Positions 16,152 to 25,912 of a stretch of DNA of 64,000 nucleotides are shown piece after piece. Both the position numbers and the translations under genes were made by a program. Location of the stretch: assembly GCA_022827275.1 (NCBI GenBank), contig JAJDTG010000011.1, positions 37,091 through 101,090 on the forward strand, given 5' to 3'. This DNA comes from Candidatus Dadabacteria bacterium (GTDB lineage Bacteria; Desulfobacterota_D; UBA1144; Nemesobacterales; Nemesobacteraceae). The notes below the pieces were generated by a model. That model was given only the letters and a program-made list of their open reading frames with translations. It ran no database searches and had not been told where the DNA came from. How positions within the stretch are numbered: the stretch's first letter is position 1; each line of letters opens with the position of its first letter.

Positions 16152-17650
16152 GATTAGCAGATGTTCTGAGAAATGCGGGAATTGAAATTCTAGCTGGATC
16201 GAAGAATCCGGGAGATACGGAAATTACGGGAATTGCTCTCAACTCGCAGAACGTGGAACCGGGGTCCCTTTTTATTGCCATCAGGGGCAAAGTCACCGAC
16301 GGGCACAATTACGTCGCCTCTGCGGTAAGAAAGGGAGCGGCTGCGCTTTTGCTTGAGGAGGTCTCGGCGGAAATCCAAGACCTCGGAGTTCCCTTCGCAA
16401 GAACAACCGACTCCAGGGCCGCAGCATCCATAGTCGCCTCCAATTTCCACGACCACCCTTCCCTTGCAATGAAGGTTATCGGCGTGACTGGGACAAACGG
16501 GAAAACCACGGTGTCCCACATGATCGAAGCCGGCTGGAAAGCCGATGGGATAAACACAGGTCTTCTGGGAACCATAGAGAACAGATACATGGGAAAGACC
16601 GAGCCTGCGTCCCTTACAACGCCCGACCCCATAGCTTTTATGGACATGCTGCGTGAGATGAAAGACGCCGGAGTGACAAACGTAACGCTCGAGGTATCCT
16701 CGCACGCCCTTGATCTAAAAAGAGTTGACGGATGTCATTTCGACGCGGCGATATTCACGAACCTCACCCAGGATCATCTGGACTACCACAAGACGCTTGA
16801 AGATTACTTCAGGGCTAAAGAAAGGCTTTTCTCGGAAATTCTCGAGAAGAGCGCGAAAAAAGAAGTGTTCTCGATAATAAACGCGGATGATCCTTTCGCA
16901 AGCAGAATATCCGCCCCGAAAAAAGGTCAGAAAATAACGTTTTCCACGAAAAAAAAAGATTCAGTTGTATTCGCGGAGAATTTCACGCTTGATTCTGGAG
17001 GCATAAAGGCCAAACTGGCCACCCCGTGGGGCAAGGTGGAACTTGATTCAAAACTCATGGGGAAACATAACCTCTATAACATGATGGCGGCAGCCGGAAC
17101 GCTCCTCTCTCTCGGTTCGTCCCCAGGGACAACCGGGAGAGCACTGAGTGAACTCAGGCGCATCCCGGGAAGACTTGAGAAAATCGAAACCGCCTTGGGA
17201 ATAGAAATTTTTGTGGACTACGCTCACACCCCTGACGCGCTTGAAAACGTCCTTGCGTGTCTGAAACCTTTCTGCACGCAGAAGCTCATCACTGTTGTGG
17301 GTTGCGGAGGAGACAGAGACAGGGGAAAACGTCCCCTTATGGCTGCGGTAGGACGCAGGTATTCGGACACTCTGATAGTGACTTCGGATAACCCCAGAAC
17401 AGAAGACCCGGAGAGGATAATAGCGGATATGACTGAGGGAGTAGAACCTCAAGATCCGGGGGTAGTGGTAATGACCGACAGGGAAGAAGCCATAAAGTAC
17501 GCCGTAGATAAGGCCGGATATGGAGACACGGTCCTTATAGCGGGAAAAGGTCATGAGAACTACCAGATAATCGGCACTGAAAAAATTCATTTTGACGATA
17601 GGGAGATCGCAGAAAAATACCTTGAAGCCAAGGACAGGAGAGAACTTTGA
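16148..17650 (+). CDS. murE: UDP-MurNAc-tripeptide synthetase (meso-DAP adding)
   Basis: MurE adds the third stem-peptide residue to UDP-MurNAc-L-Ala-D-Glu using ATP. The 500-residue protein has the Mur ligase P-loop GTNGKTT (near 117-123), the central-domain LEVSSHALD and FTNLTQDHLDYH motifs, and the C-terminal DNPR (in TSDNPRTEDP). DNPR marks enzymes selecting meso-diaminopimelate over lysine, so this organism probably has DAP-type peptidoglycan. It overlaps ftsI by four bases and murF by four bases. Confidence 0.96.
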   Translation: MRLADVLRNAGIEILAGSKNPGDTEITGIALNSQNVEPGSLFIAIRGKVTDGHNYVASAVRKGAAALLLEEVSAEIQDLGVPFARTTDSRAAASIVASNFHDHPSLAMKVIGVTGTNGKTTVSHMIEAGWKADGINTGLLGTIENRYMGKTEPASLTTPDPIAFMDMLREMKDAGVTNVTLEVSSHALDLKRVDGCHFDAAIFTNLTQDHLDYHKTLEDYFRAKERLFSEILEKSAKKEVFSIINADDPFASRISAPKKGQKITFSTKKKDSVVFAENFTLDSGGIKAKLATPWGKVELDSKLMGKHNLYNMMAAAGTLLSLGSSPGTTGRALSELRRIPGRLEKIETALGIEIFVDYAHTPDALENVLACLKPFCTQKLITVVGCGGDRDRGKRPLMAAVGRRYSDTLIVTSDNPRTEDPERIIADMTEGVEPQDPGVVVMTDREEAIKYAVDKAGYGDTVLIAGKGHENYQIIGTEKIHFDDREIAEKYLEAKDRREL

Positions 17651-19032
17651 GATTCAGCCTTGACTTTCTGCTAAATTCCACGGGGGGAAGCCTCATCGGC
17701 GGCAAGATGCCGATCGGAGCTTCTGGGATCTCCATCGATTCCCGAAATATAGAGAAAAACCAGATCTTCGTCGCCATAGAGGGCCCTAATTTCGACGGGC
17801 ACGATTATGTCGCCGAGGCCTTTGAAAAAGGTTCTGCGGGAGCGATAGTGGAAAAATACCCCCAAATACAGGATTCGAAGCGCAACTGCGGCGCAATAAT
17901 AAAGGTTGAATCCACGCAAAAAGCCCTCCTTGAAATGTCAAGACACTGGAGAAATTCATTCCCCGAACTAAAAGTCGCTGCCATTACGGGGTCGAACGGA
18001 AAAACTACAACCAAGAACATGACCCACAGCATACTGTCCGTATCAGGCAACGTGCTCAGCACCCACGGCAACCTAAACAATCAGATAGGTCTTCCGCTCA
18101 ACCTGCTGAAACTGGAGAAGAACCACGATTTCTGCGTACTCGAGATGGGAATGAACTCTTTCGGGGAAATAAGAACCCTTGCGGACATCGCCTCGCCCGA
18201 CGTGGGGACGATCACCACGATAGGCAAAGCTCATCTAGAAGGAATGAAAGACCTTGAAGGAGTCGCGAAGGCTAAAGGAGAACTGGTTGAGAACTTCGGA
18301 GAGGAAAACACCTTCTGCGTAAACATTGACGATCCCTGGGTGGAGAAAATAGCGGCCCGCGTGCGCTGCCGGAAGATCACGTACGGAGTTACCTCTCCGG
18401 AGGCTTTTATAAGGGCAGACAACATCAGCCACGAGGAAATGGAGTTTATCGAATTCACGATACACATCGGCAGGCAATCTGCCAGAGCAAGAATAAAGGG
18501 AATAGGCGCTCACAATGTTTCAAACGCACTTTCTGCCTCTACTCTCGCGTATTCGCTTGGATTCGGAATGAACGAGATACTGGCAGGCCTTGAGAAATAC
18601 GTTCCCTCGGCAATGCGCCTTGAGGTTATCCGTACCCCTTTCGGCTTCAGAATCATAAACGACTCATATAACGCAAATCCCGACTCGATGCGTGCGGCAC
18701 TTGATGAACTAGTCGCCCACCGGCGAGGCAAGGCGAAGGCGGTAGCGGTTCTCGGGGACATGCTGGAGCTAGGAGAAAGCAGCGAAAGGGAACACCAGCT
18801 GATCGGGGAACATGTCTCACAACTCGGTCTTGACGTGGTAGTAGCCATGGGAGAATTCTCCCGCTCGCTCGTATCATCCGTACGGGGACAGACGGCATGT
18901 CACGTTGCGGAGAGCCCGCACGAGGCGGCGGCGCTGCTTCTTGACGTGTGCCGAGAGGACGATTTAGTGCTTGTAAAGGGGTCCCGGGGAATGAAGATGG
19001 AAGCGGTAATACAGATGCTTTACGAACAATAA
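17647..19032 (+). CDS. murF: UDP-MurNAc-pentapeptide synthetase (D-Ala-D-Ala adding)
   Basis: MurF joins D-Ala-D-Ala to UDP-MurNAc-tripeptide, completing the cytoplasmic precursor. The 461 residues show the P-loop TGSNGKTTTK (near 116-125), the LEMGMNSFGEI and GKAHLEG motifs of the central domain, and C-terminal NDSYNANPDSMRAAL. Translation starts at a TTG that overlaps the murE stop (TTGA), a tight coupling arrangement. Its substrate would come from a D-Ala-D-Ala ligase (ddl), which is not found in this cluster. Confidence 0.95.
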   Translation: MRFSLDFLLNSTGGSLIGGKMPIGASGISIDSRNIEKNQIFVAIEGPNFDGHDYVAEAFEKGSAGAIVEKYPQIQDSKRNCGAIIKVESTQKALLEMSRHWRNSFPELKVAAITGSNGKTTTKNMTHSILSVSGNVLSTHGNLNNQIGLPLNLLKLEKNHDFCVLEMGMNSFGEIRTLADIASPDVGTITTIGKAHLEGMKDLEGVAKAKGELVENFGEENTFCVNIDDPWVEKIAARVRCRKITYGVTSPEAFIRADNISHEEMEFIEFTIHIGRQSARARIKGIGAHNVSNALSASTLAYSLGFGMNEILAGLEKYVPSAMRLEVIRTPFGFRIINDSYNANPDSMRAALDELVAHRRGKAKAVAVLGDMLELGESSEREHQLIGEHVSQLGLDVVVAMGEFSRSLVSSVRGQTACHVAESPHEAAALLLDVCREDDLVLVKGSRGMKMEAVIQMLYEQ

Positions 19033-19035
19033 GCC

Positions 19036-20148
19036 ATGCTCTACTTTCTGCATCTTCTAAAAGACGAATTTATTTTCCTAAATGTTTTTAAGTATATAAC
19101 TTTCCGCTCTTTCGGGGCCGGGGTGACTTCATTTATCCTCTGCGTCCTCCTCGGGAAAAAGCTGATCGACCTGCTAAAAGCGGCGCAGTTCCAAGAGACT
19201 ATACGTAAAGAAGGGCCCAGCAGTCACGGCGCAAAAGCCGGCACTCCAACGATGGGAGGAATATTCATCGTAATGGCCATAGTGGTCTCATCCCTTCTCT
19301 GGACAAACTTCCTCACAGACAAGGTCATGCTCGTACTTCTGTTCACGATAAGCTTCGCCGTTCTGGGATTTTTCGACGACTTCATGAAACTAAAGAAAGG
19401 AAAGGGAATAAGGGCAAGGGTGAAATTTCTCTGCCAGACGCTCATAGCTGCAACTTTCGTGGTAATTCTCTGCATGAACGAAAGCGGAAATTTTTCAATG
19501 TCCATGAGAGCCGGCGAAAGCGCAGTGTATTCCTCAACCTCGGTGGTGTTTCCGTTCATAAAGCAGGCAGTTGTGGATCTCGGATATCTCTATATATTTT
19601 TCGCCCTTCTGGTCACCGTAGGTTCTTCAAATGCAGTGAATCTCACCGACGGCCTTGACGGTCTGGCCATAGGTTCGATCGCCATCGTAACCACCACCTA
19701 CATAATCTTCGCTTACCTCGCCGGAAACCTGCAGTTTGCAAGCTACCTGCAGATCCCGCACGTACAGGGAGCCGGGGAATTAGCCATTTTTCTCGCAGCA
19801 GTCGGGGGAGCATGCTTGGGATTTCTCTGGTACAACTCCCATCCGGCCGAGGTTTTCATGGGAGACGTGGGCTCCCTTTCGCTTGGGGCGGCTATAGGAT
19901 TCAGCGCCCTGATGATAAAGCAGGAAATACTCCTGATAGTGGCGGGGGGGATATTCTTCATGGAAACGCTCTCGGTGATAATCCAAGTGATCTCGTTTCG
20001 CTCTACAGGTAAAAGGGTTTTCAGAATGACACCCCTTCATCACCACTTCGAACTTGCCGGATGGGCGGAATCGAAAGTGGTGGTGCGTTTCTGGATAATA
20101 TGCGTGGTTCTCTCCATTCTCGCTCTTTCAAGTTTGAAGATAAGGTGA
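19036..20148 (+). CDS. mraY: Phospho-MurNAc-pentapeptide transferase
   Basis: MraY transfers phospho-MurNAc-pentapeptide to undecaprenyl phosphate, forming lipid I at the inner membrane. The 370-residue protein has about ten membrane helices. Family motifs are GTPTMGG (near 70-76), FFDDFMK with catalytic aspartates, NAVNLTDGLDGLA, EVFMGDVGSL, and the loop TPLHHHFELAGW near the C-terminus. It lies three bases after murF and four bases before murD. Confidence 0.96.
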   Translation: MLYFLHLLKDEFIFLNVFKYITFRSFGAGVTSFILCVLLGKKLIDLLKAAQFQETIRKEGPSSHGAKAGTPTMGGIFIVMAIVVSSLLWTNFLTDKVMLVLLFTISFAVLGFFDDFMKLKKGKGIRARVKFLCQTLIAATFVVILCMNESGNFSMSMRAGESAVYSSTSVVFPFIKQAVVDLGYLYIFFALLVTVGSSNAVNLTDGLDGLAIGSIAIVTTTYIIFAYLAGNLQFASYLQIPHVQGAGELAIFLAAVGGACLGFLWYNSHPAEVFMGDVGSLSLGAAIGFSALMIKQEILLIVAGGIFFMETLSVIIQVISFRSTGKRVFRMTPLHHHFELAGWAESKVVVRFWIICVVLSILALSSLKIR

Positions 20149-20152
20149 TCAA

Positions 20153-21481
20153 ATGGAACTCGAGGAAAAAAAAATCTTGGTCGTGGGACTTGGGATAACC
20201 GGAGTAGAGACTTCAAAATTCCTCCGCTCCAAAGGAGCCCCGGTGAAGGCAACAGACTCGAGGGAGGCCGGAGAACTCGGACCCGTGGTGGAAAAACTCG
20301 CGGCAGAAGGCATGGATATACACTGCGGGACTCATGCGGCCGAATTCTTCGAATGGGCCGATACGATAGTGCTGAGTCCCGGGGTAAGATTCGATCTTCC
20401 CGAGATCAGGGAGGCTCAGGCAGCAGGGAAAACGGTAATAAGCGAAATCGAGCTTGCGTGGAATTTTATATCAAAGCCGGTAATAGGCATAACGGGAACA
20501 AACGGCAAGACAACAACCACGTCCCTTCTCTCGGAAATACTCGAACGAAGCGGAATGAACATCTTTACGGGGGGGAATATAGGAACGCCCCTTATATCGG
20601 TAGCTGAAAAAGACGACGAATACGACTTTCTGCTGCTTGAACTCAGCAGCTTCCAGCTCCAGGGAATAAGGGATTTTTCTCCCCATGTCGCAGTTATCCT
20701 CAACATATCTCCAAATCACCTGGACCACCACTCAAGCATGGAAGAGTACGAAGCGGCCAAGCTCGGGCTTTTTGCAAACCAGAGGGAGAACGACTGGGCC
20801 GTGTTCAATGCAGACGACCCGGCGGTGCTTAAAGGCTCGGACAGTTTCAGGGCGAAAAAAATATCTTTCGGAACTGGCAAGGAGAAAACCGATGTCTACT
20901 GCAGGGAAGAGGAGATAATGTTCGGGGAGCTTTCCTTCTGTCTTCGGGATTCGGCGCTCGTCGGAGAACACAATAAGGAAAACATAATGGCCGCGGTGGC
21001 CGTTGCGGGAGTACTGGGCTGTCAGAGGGATCCGGTGCAGAAAAGCATAAACGAATTCCGCCCGCTTCCGCACAGAATGGAATTCGTGCTGACGATAAAA
21101 GGGGTGGATGTGTACAATGACTCAAAATCCACCACCCCCTTCGCCACTCTGAGAGCAATTGAGAGCCTGCCTTCCCCGATCATACTGGTTGCCGGAGGAA
21201 AGGACAAGGGAATCGACTACGACTGCCTTAAGGACGCAGTATCAAGCAAGGTGAAAGCCCTGGTCTTGATAGGGGAGACAAGAGAGAAAATGCGCACCCA
21301 GCTGGGCGATCTGGCACAGACAACGTGCGCGGGTTCCCTGAAAGAGGCGGCGCAAAGCGCCTTTGAACTGTCCAAGGCCGGAGACACGCTACTGTTTTCG
21401 CCTGGATGCTCAAGCTTTGACATGTTCAATTCATACGAAGAAAGGGGAAATCTGTTTAAGGAGATCGTAAGAGATGTTTGA
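20153..21481 (+). CDS. murD: UDP-MurNAc-L-Ala-D-Glu ligase
   Basis: MurD adds D-glutamate to UDP-MurNAc-L-alanine. The 442-residue protein carries an N-terminal Rossmann-like UDP-binding domain (LVVGLGITGVETSKFL), the ATP P-loop GITGTNGKTTT (near 112-122), ELSSFQL, the LNISPNHLDHH motif, and a C-terminal domain with YNDSKSTTP and LLFSPGCSSFDMF. It ends inside ftsW (8-base overlap). Confidence 0.96.
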   Translation: MELEEKKILVVGLGITGVETSKFLRSKGAPVKATDSREAGELGPVVEKLAAEGMDIHCGTHAAEFFEWADTIVLSPGVRFDLPEIREAQAAGKTVISEIELAWNFISKPVIGITGTNGKTTTTSLLSEILERSGMNIFTGGNIGTPLISVAEKDDEYDFLLLELSSFQLQGIRDFSPHVAVILNISPNHLDHHSSMEEYEAAKLGLFANQRENDWAVFNADDPAVLKGSDSFRAKKISFGTGKEKTDVYCREEEIMFGELSFCLRDSALVGEHNKENIMAAVAVAGVLGCQRDPVQKSINEFRPLPHRMEFVLTIKGVDVYNDSKSTTPFATLRAIESLPSPIILVAGGKDKGIDYDCLKDAVSSKVKALVLIGETREKMRTQLGDLAQTTCAGSLKEAAQSAFELSKAGDTLLFSPGCSSFDMFNSYEERGNLFKEIVRDV

Positions 21482-22583
21482 TTTCAAAAACAGAGATTTT
21501 GACATGCTGCTCCTCGGGCTCGTGCTTATAGTGGCGGGAATCGGGGTGGTGGCCGTATACAACTCAAGCTCTATATACTCGCTTGAAACCTACAACAACT
21601 CGATGCGGTTTCTCAAATTTCACATCATATATCTTCTCGTTGGAATAACGACCATGTTGACATTGATGCACATGAAGCCGTCCTTTGTAAGGAAACTGGT
21701 TTACCCGGGTTATCTGCTTGGACTCGCTTTACTCGTAGTCGTGCTTGTGCCGGAGATAGGAAAGGAAGTCGGCGGGGGGCGAAGGTGGGTTTCGATCTGG
21801 GGATTCTCGTTTCAGCCGTCTGAGTTCTGCAAATACATGCTGGTCATCTATATGGCGCACTTCCTGTTCAAGAAGGAGGACAAGATGGACAGTTTCTGGA
21901 TCGGCATTTTTTCTCCCCTGCTTGCCGGTGGCGCCTACGTGGGACTTATCCTAGCCGGCCCGGACCTCGGAACTTCTTTTGTCGTCTTGGCGATTCTTTT
22001 CATAATGCTCTTTGTCGGAGGGGCAAAACTCCGGTACCTGCTCAGCATCGGGGCCGGGGCCGTGGGACTGCTTGCGCTGGCTATCATCAAAGAGGGTTAC
22101 AGAATGGAGCGAATAATGTCCTTTCTTGACCCGTGGAAAGATCCTCTCGGCTCTGGATATCAGGCCGTTCAGTCGTTCATGGCCTTCGGTCTCGGCGGAA
22201 TATACGGAAGCGGACTCGGAAACAGTTCCCAGAAGCTGCTTTTCCTTCCCCAGGCCCATACGGATTTCATCTTTTCGATAATAGGCGAGGAATTCGGATT
22301 CATAGGGGTAATAACACTAATCGTACTTTTCCTCATGATCCTGGGAAGGTGCGTAAGGATATCCATGCGGGCGGAAGATCCTTTTTCAAGATATATGGTA
22401 TTCGGTTTCACGGCGCTCATAACGCTCCAGGCAGCGCTTAACATGGGAGTGGCGGTCGGGCTTTTCCCCACCACGGGGCTGACCCTGCCTCTCGTAAGCT
22501 ACGGAGGAAGCTCTCTTGTATCAACGCTTGCGGCGTTCGGAATCATCCTGAGCGTCTCTAGATTCAGTGCTAAGGAAAGATGA
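21474..22583 (+). CDS. ftsW: Septal peptidoglycan polymerase FtsW
   Basis: FtsW is a SEDS-family glycosyltransferase that polymerises lipid II at the septum with FtsI. The 369-residue protein has about ten membrane segments and the SEDS signatures GRRWVSIWGFSFQPSEFCK (near 102-120), AGPDLGTSFV, and the C-terminal NMGVAVGLFPTTGLTLPLVSYGGSSL (given here for its key GLxPxTGxTLPxxSYGGS pattern). It overlaps murD by eight bases and murG by four, so murD-ftsW-murG are probably cotranslated. Confidence 0.95.
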   Translation: MFDFKNRDFDMLLLGLVLIVAGIGVVAVYNSSSIYSLETYNNSMRFLKFHIIYLLVGITTMLTLMHMKPSFVRKLVYPGYLLGLALLVVVLVPEIGKEVGGGRRWVSIWGFSFQPSEFCKYMLVIYMAHFLFKKEDKMDSFWIGIFSPLLAGGAYVGLILAGPDLGTSFVVLAILFIMLFVGGAKLRYLLSIGAGAVGLLALAIIKEGYRMERIMSFLDPWKDPLGSGYQAVQSFMAFGLGGIYGSGLGNSSQKLLFLPQAHTDFIFSIIGEEFGFIGVITLIVLFLMILGRCVRISMRAEDPFSRYMVFGFTALITLQAALNMGVAVGLFPTTGLTLPLVSYGGSSLVSTLAAFGIILSVSRFSAKER

Positions 22584-23647
22584 GGGTGATAATAGCCGGA
22601 GGAGGAACAGGAGGACATGTATTTCCCGCGATATCAATCGCGGAGGAAATACTTGAGAGAAACAGCGGAAACGAGGTTATGTTCGTGGGAACCGAACAGG
22701 GAATTGAAAAAAGGATTCTTCCAGAAAAGGGATACAGAGTTGAATTCATAAAATCAAGTGGAATTGTAGGGAAAAGTTTCTTCCAGAAGGTAATGGCGAT
22801 GATCTCGATACTAGGAGCGATGCTGAGTTCCCTTAGGATACTCAGAGATTTCAGGCCCGATGTAGTCATAGGAGTCGGTGGATACGCATCCGGACCCACC
22901 CTGCTCTGCGCCTCCATGATCTCCATACCGACTGCCGTTTGCGAACAGAACTCCGTTCCCGGGCTTGCCAACAGAATCCTCTCGAGGTTTGTCGGCAAGA
23001 TATTCATAACTTTTGAAGAAAGCAAAGAGCATCTTCCGGCAGAAAAAACCGTGCTCACCGGAAACCCAATAAGACGTGATCTCGCACACGGGGCCGCGGA
23101 GAAAAAACCCCGCCAAAGCACACTGCGAAATGTATTCGTACTCGGGGGAAGCCAGGGGGCACGGAAACTGAACGAAATCGTTCCCCAGTCACTGGCAAAA
23201 CTCGGCACCCGGGTAGATGTGATCCATCAGACCGGGGAAGCCCATATAGAAAGCGTGAGGAAAACCTACCGTCAACTCGGCATTTCGGCCGAAGTGTTCG
23301 GATTTACAGATGACATGTCGCGAATATATGAAAAAACGGATCTCGTGATCTGCAGGGCCGGCTCCGGAACGCTGTCCGAGATAACGGCGTTCGGCATACC
23401 CTCAATACTGATTCCGCTTGCCTCCTCCACGCACAACCATCAGTTGAAAAACGCCAAGATCCTAGAGTCAAACGCAGCGGCGGCAGTGGTCGAGGAAAAA
23501 GAACTTTCGGTCGAAGGTCTTTGCACGGTTATTGAGAAAACCCTTGAGCAGGACACCCTCGGTCGCATGGCAGAAAACTCGAAAAAACTCGCACGGCCAC
23601 ACGCCGCCCGGGAGATAGTGAACCAAATCGAGCATATAATCAGGTAA
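22580..23647 (+). CDS. murG: UDP-GlcNAc:lipid I GlcNAc transferase
   Basis: MurG adds GlcNAc to lipid I to make lipid II on the inner face of the membrane. The 355-residue GT-B enzyme has the N-terminal glycine loop AGGGTGGHVFPA (6-17), the second loop GVGGYASGP (near 95), the EQNSVPG motif, and the C-terminal nucleotide-sugar region LGGSQGA and RAGSGTLSEI. It overlaps ftsW by four bases and lies four bases before murC. Confidence 0.95.
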   Translation: MRVIIAGGGTGGHVFPAISIAEEILERNSGNEVMFVGTEQGIEKRILPEKGYRVEFIKSSGIVGKSFFQKVMAMISILGAMLSSLRILRDFRPDVVIGVGGYASGPTLLCASMISIPTAVCEQNSVPGLANRILSRFVGKIFITFEESKEHLPAEKTVLTGNPIRRDLAHGAAEKKPRQSTLRNVFVLGGSQGARKLNEIVPQSLAKLGTRVDVIHQTGEAHIESVRKTYRQLGISAEVFGFTDDMSRIYEKTDLVICRAGSGTLSEITAFGIPSILIPLASSTHNHQLKNAKILESNAAAAVVEEKELSVEGLCTVIEKTLEQDTLGRMAENSKKLARPHAAREIVNQIEHIIR

Positions 23648-23651
23648 TCGA

Positions 23652-25019
23652 ATGTACGGCAAGATAAAGAAAGTCCATTTCATCGGTATAGGCGGCATAG
23701 GAATGAGCGGCATAGCCGAAGTGCTGATAAACATGGGACTTGAGGTAAGCGGCTCCGACCTTGCGGAAACCCAGATAACCCGACGTCTGGCTTCTCTGGG
23801 GGCTGTCGTTCACACAGGTCACAGCTCGGAGAACATCAAAGGAAGCGAGGTGGTCGTATACTCATCGGCAATCAGGAAGGACAATCCTGAGATGATCGCA
23901 GCAGCAGCGGCCAGGGTCCCCCTCATACCCAGGGCGGAAATGCTCGCGGAGCTAATGAGACTCAAATTCGGCATCGCAGTCGCCGGAAGCCACGGAAAAA
24001 CCACCACGTCCTCTATGATAGCATCCGTGCTTTCCCACTGCGGTGCCGATCCAACCATAGTGGTAGGAGGAAAACTGCGGACCATAGACTCAAACGCCCA
24101 CCTCGGAACCGGCCGCTTCATGGTAGTGGAAGCCGATGAGAGCGACGGATCATTCGAAAAACTCTCTCCAGTCGTCACGGTGCTCACAAATATCGACAGA
24201 GAGCATCTTGATTACTACGGAGACATGAAGGCCCTCGAGCTTGCCTTCTCCAACTTCCTGCACAAGATTCCCTTCTACGGACTCGCAGTAACATGTGCCG
24301 ACTGTCCGAGGACTGCAGAGATAAGCAGAAAATTCAACAAAAAAATACTGACTTACGGAATAAACAGCCCCGCGGACCTAATGGCCGAAAACATACGCTT
24401 TTCCAAGCTGCGTACATCGTTTGAAGTAACATACGGAGGTTACCTGCTCGGAGAGGTGGACCTCAGCACCCTAGGAGCCCATAACGCCCTAAATTCCCTG
24501 GCTGCAATAGCCGTGGGAATGGAGTTCGGCTTCAGTTTCGAGAAGATAAAAGAGGGTCTTGCGGCCTTTGAGGGCACGGAGAGAAGACTGCAATTGAAAA
24601 GCGAGAAAAAAGGTGTAAAAATAATAGATGATTACGGGCATCACCCGAGCGAGCTGGAAGTCACTATAGAAGCTCTTAAGGCAGCCTTTTCCCAAGAACC
24701 GATTCTTCTCTTCCAGCCCCACAGATTTTCTAGGACAAAGCTTCTTTACAACGATTTTGTCAGGGTTTTAGGAAAAATAAAACACCTATACGTTCTGGAC
24801 ATATATCCCGCCGGGGAAAAACCGGTAAAGGGAATAACTTCAGAAAAACTGGTCGAAGACATAAAAAAGGCTGGCAACGCGAACGCACGCCACGTGGATG
24901 ACCCCGATGCTTTCGTGGACCGCATGGCAAGCAAGCTCAAAAAAGGAGACGTTCTGCTTACCTCGGGTGCAGGAGACGTCTGGAAATACGGAGACAGGAT
25001 CGCAGACAGGATCGGATGA
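23652..25019 (+). CDS. murC: UDP-MurNAc-L-alanine ligase
   Basis: MurC adds L-alanine to UDP-MurNAc, the first stem-peptide step. The 455 residues have the N-terminal HFIGIGGIGMSGIAEVL motif, the P-loop GSHGKTTTSSM (near 112-122), the EADESDGSF segment, NIDREHLDYYG, and C-terminal DDYGHHPSE and QPHRFSRT. It overlaps murB by four bases. MurC and MurB act consecutively on the pathway, MurB supplying the MurC substrate. Confidence 0.96.
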   Translation: MYGKIKKVHFIGIGGIGMSGIAEVLINMGLEVSGSDLAETQITRRLASLGAVVHTGHSSENIKGSEVVVYSSAIRKDNPEMIAAAAARVPLIPRAEMLAELMRLKFGIAVAGSHGKTTTSSMIASVLSHCGADPTIVVGGKLRTIDSNAHLGTGRFMVVEADESDGSFEKLSPVVTVLTNIDREHLDYYGDMKALELAFSNFLHKIPFYGLAVTCADCPRTAEISRKFNKKILTYGINSPADLMAENIRFSKLRTSFEVTYGGYLLGEVDLSTLGAHNALNSLAAIAVGMEFGFSFEKIKEGLAAFEGTERRLQLKSEKKGVKIIDDYGHHPSELEVTIEALKAAFSQEPILLFQPHRFSRTKLLYNDFVRVLGKIKHLYVLDIYPAGEKPVKGITSEKLVEDIKKAGNANARHVDDPDAFVDRMASKLKKGDVLLTSGAGDVWKYGDRIADRIG

Positions 25020-25912
25020 ACAACTCAACTCAAAACAGCGACCTTGAAATACTGGACAACTATCCAATGAGGAAATATCTGTACATAAAGGTCGGGGGAG
25101 AGGCAAAGCGTCTAGTGTATCCACAGAACATGAGAAGTTTCCTTGAACTGCTCAGGAGCTGCCACGAGTCGGGGGAAAAAGTTACCGTGCTTGGAGCCGG
25201 TTCCAACACCATAATAACCGAACAGGGAATAGACGGAGTGGTTATAAGTACGAGAAAGCTAAAGGAAGTACGGATAGACGGAACGCGCGTTGAAGCCGAA
25301 TGCGGCGCAATGCTCTCGTCCATAATGAACAGATCGATCCGTCTTGGTCTCACAGGATTCGAGTTCGCCGCCGGAATACCCGGGACAGTGGGAGGAAGCA
25401 TATACATGAACGCCGGCGCGAACGGTGGGGAGATAAAGGACGCAGTGAAAAAAGTTCACGTATGGCATGAGGGTGAGGAAAAAGAGCTCTCAAGGGAAGA
25501 GATAAGCTTCGAGTACAGAAAAAGCAATCTGCCCGAGGGTTCCATAGTCACGAAAGCCGTGTTCGAACTGCGCAGAGGAGACAGAAAGAAAAGTGAAGAG
25601 AACGTGAGACAGTACCTAGCCTACAGAAACAGAACACAGCCCGTAAAAATGGCCAACACGGGTTCAGTCTTCAAGAACCCGCCCACGGTCAGTGCGGGAG
25701 AACTGCTCGAGGGACTGGGATTCAAGGGGCTTTGCGTCGGCGGAGCTAAATTCTCGGAAATCCACGCGAATTTCATCGTGAACTTCAACAAGGCAAAAGC
25801 CGACGATATCATCGCACTGATAGAAAAAGCGAGGGAAGACGCATTGAGAAAACGGAACATAGCACTTGAGCCCGAAGTCGAAATAATGGGCAAGGAGGCG
25901 GGAACCGCATGA
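25016..25912 (+). CDS. murB: UDP-N-acetylenolpyruvylglucosamine reductase
   Basis: MurB is an FAD enzyme reducing enolpyruvyl-UDP-GlcNAc to UDP-MurNAc with NADPH. The 298-residue protein is the short (type II) form. Visible motifs are LGAGSNTII in the FAD-binding domain, FEFAAGIPGTVGGSIYMNAGA, the catalytic GSVFKNP loop, and the C-terminal GGAKFSEIHANFIVN. It overlaps murC and ftsQ by four bases each. No ddl gene lies between murB and ftsQ, unlike in E. coli. Confidence 0.95.
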   Translation: MNNSTQNSDLEILDNYPMRKYLYIKVGGEAKRLVYPQNMRSFLELLRSCHESGEKVTVLGAGSNTIITEQGIDGVVISTRKLKEVRIDGTRVEAECGAMLSSIMNRSIRLGLTGFEFAAGIPGTVGGSIYMNAGANGGEIKDAVKKVHVWHEGEEKELSREEISFEYRKSNLPEGSIVTKAVFELRRGDRKKSEENVRQYLAYRNRTQPVKMANTGSVFKNPPTVSAGELLEGLGFKGLCVGGAKFSEIHANFIVNFNKAKADDIIALIEKAREDALRKRNIALEPEVEIMGKEAGTA